Shown here: positions 59,049 to 64,000 of the stretch, piece after piece
Position numbering within the stretch: position 1 is the first letter of the stretch
Layout: each line of letters starts with the position of its first letter
Source of the DNA: Rusavskia elegans
Lineage: Eukaryota > Ascomycota > Lecanoromycetes > Teloschistales > Teloschistaceae
Reading direction: 5' to 3'
DNA length: 64,000 nt
Assembly (NCBI GenBank): GCA_011316305.1
Contig: SAUG01000068.1
Coordinates: forward strand, 186,001 to 250,000
The notes under the pieces: generated by a model
The model's database searches: none
Told to the model about the DNA's origin: nothing
What the model saw: the letters and a program-made list of their open reading frames with translations, nothing else
Program-made: the position numbers and the translations under genes

Positions 59049-59322
59049 TTAGAGGGCGCGGAGGAGGGAGGTGTCGTTGGGAGTCGAGTGGGATTGATAT
59101 TTGTGAAGATGGGGAGGGGGTACGTCATTGAATGTGTAGAGGTGCAGAGGAGTGACTTATTGTTTGTTATTGCATGTTGGATGGTTTGCGGGATATGGAG
59201 ATGCGAAGTCAAGATAATGTGTGTATTTCGGAGACTGCGATTGGGTATATGTCTATCTATATCCGTGCGGAATGCCCATTATATACTAAGTCATTGAGAC
59301 CTGATATCTTCCAGTTCAGTTC

Positions 59323-60591
59323 TTATTTTTTCTTCTCCTTCTTTTTAGCTTTGGAAGCGCTCTTTTGGTTTCTCGGCCTCTCTGTTACCACGAAGCGGTT
59401 GACGTTTCTCTTCTTCCTCGTTTTATAACCTCCTTTCGTCTAGAAGCGGCGTGTTAGCATAGAGTTAGCCCATTAGGAGAGTACAATCGAACTTACTAGT
59501 TGCCCCCATATGCTCACAGGCTGCACGTTCCCCTTACTCTTGCCCCGTCCGCCTCCATGAGGATGATCCGAAGCATTCATCGCCACACCCCTCACCGTCG
59601 GTCTGATCCCCAACCACCGACTCCTCCCCGCCTTCCCCAACTGCCGCCGATTATAATTCGAATTACTCGCCGTCCCAATCGTCGCACACGCATCCCGATG
59701 TATCCTCCTCACCTCCCCACTCTTCAACCTCACCTCAACATACAAATCCTTCTTCCCCCTCTTCTCCCCCTCCTCCCCATTCCCAACAACCCCTTCCTTC
59801 TCCCCCTCCGCCTCATCCTGTCGCTGCGTCCCAATAACCATCGCAAAAGTCCCCGCACTCCTACACAACTGCGCCTTCCCCCCCTTCCGCAACCCCACAT
59901 TATGCACCAGCGTCCCCGTCGGAATCATATGCAACGGCAAACAATTCCCCCTCCACGCCGTCTTCGCCGCAATCATCCCCGCATCCGTACTGCCCCCCAA
60001 ACTATCCAACAACAACTGCGGTACACCCGCCCGAAAACTCTCCACCTGCTCCCCCGCCCGCATCCCCTGCGCCGCAACAATATAGCTCTTCTCCATCGTC
60101 GCATTATTGTGCACGAGCGCGATATGCGCGCTCCGACCGGGATCATATTCGATGCGTTCGACCGTATGTTTGCCCGGGGCGTGGCGGTGGAAATCGATGA
60201 TGCGGATTCGCCGTTTGGCGCCGTTGCCGCGGTGGCGGACCCGGATTTGGCCGCTGTTGTTGCGGCCGCCGATGTGTTGGCCTTTGCGGGGGAAGGTGAG
60301 GGGGAGGTACGCGCGGCCGCGATGGAGGTGGTCGTTGACGGGGCGGCGGAGATGTCGGATTCCGGGTGTTCGGGGTTTGTAGGAGCGGAGCTGGAAGGGA
60401 GGTTCGGGGGTGTCTTCGGGGCGGACGGAGGATTCATAGGGATTCACTTCTGGTACGGTGGAAGTGGCTGTGATGGGGGGTGGGGGCTTATGATCGGTTG
60501 CTTGAGCTTCGGCGTAGGTGCGGAGGGGGGTGTAGGGGAGGAGAGTCCGCAGGTGTTGGAGTTGACGGAGGCATATTCGTGGCTGGAGCAT
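59323..60591 (-). CDS. Mitochondrial ribosomal protein uL2m (Rml2)
   Basis: Two exons on the minus strand: 60591-59497 and 59439-59323, giving 403 aa. An Arg/Leu-rich start MLQPRICLRQLQHLRTLLPY is a likely mitochondrial import signal. The uL2 body follows: GGRNNSGQIRVRHRGNGAKR, RIRIIDFHRHAPG, and the peptidyl-transferase loop RPTVRGVAMNASDHPHGGGR. The last exon, after a 57-nt phase-0 intron, reads TKGGYKTRKKRNVNRFVV and ends Lys-rich, completing the family's tail. It is part of the mitochondrial large ribosomal subunit. An acidic Gly/Glu insert (EAEGEKEGVVGNGEEGE) sits between conserved blocks. The opposite-strand frame at 59500-60633 is a compositional shadow. Confidence 0.93.
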
Positions 60592-61246
60592 TGTCGACTT
60601 GTGCTCACAATTTACCCAGCAATTGCCCTATAGTTCAGCAATGGCGGCAAGACATGGGTGTTGTATGTCGTTGTGATCTGCCTCGAGCCTCGAGATTCTT
60701 TCTTAAAATCACGTGACCCGCACACCGCGAGGATCGAAACACCAATGTGAGTGTACTTGAATACTGAAAATCTTAGTTATCTAAGGCTTCACGATCGACT
60801 ACCAGTAACGATTATATTCAGTGCGTGATAGAATGGTTTCACTGTTTTCAAACGAACAACATGATGGCTCAATGGTTGCTCATACAGAAGACTCGTTGAT
60901 TTTCTATTCTATAAAGCTCGGCACATAAGGACCTTCCTTGAGGTGAAATGCAAGAGTAGTGTCACTCCTTCGGTGCCTTTGTGAGAGACGTCGATCCTAT
61001 GTAGACACACAATGCTATTTCGAACATCCAGCTCACCATGTACACGGAGAATAATCGCAAATTATGTACATGAGAAGCAAACGTCCCGGAGTATTGTACA
61101 TTATCTCTGCGGCCAGCCAGCAGTTATCGAACAGAGCTAAGGAAGTCCGCGACCTTCGTTTACGGCATTGGCTACTTGGCTTGTGTCAGGTCGATTCTCT
61201 GTTCGGCGCGTCAGTCATGTCCGTTTCGACATTGGAACAGAGAGTT
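60592..61246. other. Intergenic region
   Basis: Between the uL2m start codon and the end of the glutathione-transferase gene. It must hold the uL2m promoter. No gene or repeat is recognised. Confidence 0.5.
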
Positions 61247-62198
61247 TTACGCACCCGCGTATCGCTCATAGCTGTCAAGGTAAAGGTCGTCCGTGCTGGT
61301 TGTTGCCTTGACGTGTGGATTGTTCTCGATCGCATCGACCCATGAGGCCCAGCGGCTGCCTGCCTCAGGTTCTGGCCATCCACGGTAGGGCGTCAAGACT
61401 CTACGCATTCGAACAATCCACGGTGCGATCTGAACGTCGACGTAGGACATCTCTGTGCCCAGGAAGTAGGGACCGGATGGATGAGCCACGTCGATCAGTT
61501 TCGAGATCTCGTTCTGTAGCTTCGAGGCGTTCTCCATTTGCATGGATACCTCCTGCGCCTGCAGATAACTGTAGAAGGCGGGAACGACATGACGGTTGAT
61601 CTATCCGCAACAGGGATTAGCTAAGCCCAACGCTACATCTCTCTGGCAAAAGCTCATTCATCCCCTGGCTAACTCACATGATCGGCCCATAATCGACATT
61701 GAGCCCGCAACTTGGCGTCCCCGGGAGGAAAGAGCGGATAGCTATTACTGATATCTTCCAACTGCGATCTCGTCAGCGGGAAGGCCTTAAGCACAAACAG
61801 ATGCCTGTAGCACCACGGGCTCTAGACCAAGAGAACCGCGAGGACTTACGTATTCCATGAGGACCGTACTTTCGTAGCAACCCCAATCCCCATGCTTCAA
61901 TGCAGGGACCAGCCCGCGCGGGTTGATTGCCAGCAGCGATTCAGGCTTCTTATATGGATCAATTTCGATATACTGATATGCCAGACCTTTGAACTGCAGG
62001 GATATCCAGACACGCTGGACAAAAGGGCTGGCCTGGAGTCAGTGAATACTATGGAAGAGTGGATGGTCGGAGGTACCAGAAGCAGCTACCATAAAGCTTG
62101 AGTTCATGATCTTTCGAATGTTTCTTCGCTGTGACTAAAGCTTCACCAGTGGCCTTCTTATGGTATGTCTTCTGATTTGATTTCGTATCGTCAGCCAT
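61247..62198 (-). CDS. Alternative: stand-alone omega-type glutathione transferase
   Basis: Exons 62198-62077, 62027-61850, 61761-61678, 61600-61247, giving 245 aa, the usual length for omega-type transferases. The start MADDTKSNQKTYHKKATGEA adds nine residues before the point where the fused model enters. The catalytic site is GSCFCPFVQRV; helix-rich carboxy half runs NRHVVPAFYSYLQAQE to TDDLYLDSYERYAGA. Omega enzymes reduce dehydroascorbate and deglutathionylate proteins using a cysteine. This is the shorter reading of the same locus as the 63671-61247 entry, and both isoforms may exist through an internal promoter. Confidence 0.6.
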
Positions 62199-63671
62199 TG
62201 TCTGGAGTTTTGGTCTAGAGCAGATTGGAATTCGGGGTGCCAAGATAGATTTGTTCAAATGTCTTGGTACCGTGAAGGATGGAAAGTGCGATGGCAGGAT
62301 TAAGCTTGATATGCGAAAAGAAGAGGCCATGGACGAAACAACGTATCCATGGGCGATACATGACCTCACTTCTCTACTCCGGTGAAGATGACGCTTGGCG
62401 TGCATGTTTCCCTCGCTGATTGAACGGAACGGCAACCCGCTAACGACAAAAACATGGCCGCTATGAGCGTCGCAAAACATCATAAGTGCACTTACCTCGG
62501 TCTTCTTCTTTTCCTTTTCCACTTTGAGCATATGCCGCAGAACGCTGTTCTTCTTGATCCGATCGCTGTCTTCCAGAGAATGTTTGTGGGGTCCAGCAGA
62601 GCCATCGTTCTTCCCATTGGCGCCATTGCCATTCACTCTCTGGATCGTATAGAAGCGTCTAGCATCGGCGCTGGATTGGGTCAAGCGCATCATTCCCTCG
62701 CCGCCCATACTCCCATCGTTGGGCGCAATGAAGGGAAATTGCCTGGAGTGCTGCTGGCCTTGCATCATATTGCCGGGTTGGGGGGATGAGAAAAAGTCGT
62801 TGTCGTTGACAGTTGAAGGATCCGAAACTGGGGCCGCCGGCGCATCCTTGCCCAGGATCCGTCTGGCCCCAGGGAAGTATTCGGTGATCTTGATCTTGAC
62901 GTCGCACAAATCACGCTCTCGAGCTTGCCGTTTGCGTTTCTTCTTGTTTGGGTCCTCCGACTTGGCTGTACCAGGCGGTCGGCCTTTCATCCGGCAGTCA
63001 AAGTAATGGGAAACCAGGGGTTTGCGCTTGTATTTCTGAGTGGAACGATGGGAGTAAACATTGTCGATGTGCGGGAAATATGTCTGGAACCTGCCGATTG
63101 AGGTCAGCCTTGACATATTTACGAGTGAAGCGCGCTTGACTTACTGGTCCTCTGTCAAGGTGAGGGTATCGTCAACGTCGAAGAGCTTGGTCCTCCAGGT
63201 ATCCAGGTCGGGCGGATTGGGGACGATTTTCATGTTACTGAAATGCCCCTCGGTGGTGCCACCGTCCTGGACAGCCACGGGTCGCAGGTCGATTTCATTC
63301 TGTAGGCGGCCCAGGACCTCGTGGTGGATGTGTGGCTGGTTTGGTATCTGGGGGTGGGGAGTGAGGATGCCGAATTGACCGGGTTGAGTACTGTTTCTGG
63401 TGAAATCATTGTTGAGCGATTCTGGACCTGGTACGTTGGAGGGTAATTCTTGGAATCTCGGGGGCGGAATTGGGGGTCTCTGATCAAATGCGACACGATG
63501 TTGTAGCTGGAGTTGGGGCTGGTGATCGAGGGGGGAGGTGAATTGAAAGGGGTCGGTGTCGAAATCATTCTGGGCGGTCAGGGAAGGGTGTCCATGGTGG
63601 AGCTGTGGGTGGAATAGATTTGGATCTAGCGGATGAGCAGTCGCGAAGTGGTGAGGAAGAGGCACATCCAT
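61247..63671 (-). CDS. Basic-domain protein joined to omega-type glutathione transferase
   Basis: Exons on the minus strand: 63671-63145, 63090-62496, 62171-62077, 62027-61850, 61761-61678, 61600-61247, all in phase, giving 610 aa if fused. Residues 1-175 are Pro/Gln-rich. Exon 2 carries a conserved basic domain of unknown function: FQTYFPHIDNVYSHRSTQKY, RMKGRPPGTAKSEDPNKKKR and DVKIKITEYFPGARR. The transferase part starts KTYHKKATGEALVTAKKHSK, then LKLYGSCFCPFVQRVWI (catalytic Cys-Pro of omega/CLIC types), VNPRG-like INPRGLVPALKHGDWGCYES, and SYVDVQIAPWIVRMRRVL. The intron joining the two (62495-62172, 324 nt) is phase 0 and lacks stops in frame. An ATG at 62198, inside that intron, could start a separate 245-aa transferase. 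I recall similar fused proteins in other ascomycetes but could not check. Confidence 0.75.
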
Positions 63672-64000
63672 TCCACAGTGCTCATGTTAATAATGCTTGA
63701 AGCGGCGAGGGAATGGGAAGCTGAAAAGCGGCGACAGCTTGATGATCGTGTTTGAGGTTAGCTCCATGATCTTTGGTACCTATTTCCTCCGACTGCCGAT
63801 GACCATATCTCCGTTACTCATTATTATCGGCACTCTCTTGGTATATTCATGTTAAAGATCACTCGCAATCAGATGTTTGCAGCCGGTATCACGACCAGGG
63901 GTACCGTTGCCTAGATGTCCTGTCTTTGTACAGCTGCTGCTCTCACTACAATGGCATCGTGAATGGAGTGCTGCCCGTGAGAGTATTGGTTCTCAGGGGT
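63672..64000. other. Upstream region at the window end
   Basis: Probably the promoter and 5' leader of the minus-strand basic-domain gene. No gene is recognised before the window ends. Confidence 0.5.

Noticed and set aside
59500..60633. 377-codon plus-strand frame opposite uL2m
   Set aside because: It is an antisense shadow of a GC-rich conserved gene, made of Pro/Arg/His and then Gly/Ala/Val runs with no domain.
62049..63116. 355-codon minus-strand frame as one exon
   Set aside because: It arises because the 324-nt intron has no in-frame stop; splice sites and family similarity support separate exons.

Overview
This is nuclear DNA from a filamentous ascomycete (Pezizomycotina). Most genes carry several short GT-AG introns of about 45-110 nt, often with CTAAC or CTGAC branch sites, and most products are orthologues of conserved ascomycete proteins. 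The fungal-only types seen include SAT4/rhodopsin-domain membrane proteins, a Zn2Cys6 regulator and an Iec1-like zinc-finger protein. I do not assign a class or species. Exon models were built by hand from reading frame, splice signals and family similarity, and every multi-exon model was checked for phase.

Layout. 0.4-17.7 kb is gene-rich: a UBTD-type ubiquitin-like protein, a Mak32-like PfkB kinase, a UMP-CMP kinase, a GPATCH1-type spliceosome protein, a SAT4-type membrane protein, the splicing factor Clf1/crooked neck, a second SAT4-type protein, a small unknown gene and an Iec1-like zinc-finger protein. About 17.7-32.4 kb is a gene-poor, decayed island. It holds relics of an integrase, an SNF2 ATPase, a DEDDh nuclease-like protein, an amidoligase and a RING-like protein, and a 1.19-kb DNA transposon with perfect 44-bp inverted ends. 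32.4-64 kb is again gene-rich: an ankyrin protein, a secreted protein, a mitochondrial 2-oxodicarboxylate carrier, DNA2, a nuclear-looking unknown, RNase P/MRP subunit Rpp40, THO subunit Tex1/THO3, a long-chain acyl-CoA synthetase, a small membrane protein, a RosA/NosA-like Zn2Cys6 regulator, tRNA methyltransferase Trm11, a HIT-domain protein, mitoribosomal protein uL2m, and a locus joining an unknown basic domain to an omega-type glutathione transferase.

Functional themes. RNA metabolism is well represented (GPATCH1, Clf1, Rpp40, THO3, Trm11), but the genes are scattered and I see no biosynthetic cluster. The most useful observations are: the possible fusion at the glutathione-transferase locus, where a 324-nt phase-0 intron stays open in frame and contains an internal start codon; a 54-nt GC-AG intron in Clf1 that is invisible to ORF callers; a start codon alone on its own exon encoding an M-G-C-C amino terminus; an 11-nt micro-exon in the carrier; paired MCB (ACGCGT) boxes before DNA2; and the transposon with an 8-bp target duplication lying in what looks like former coding sequence.
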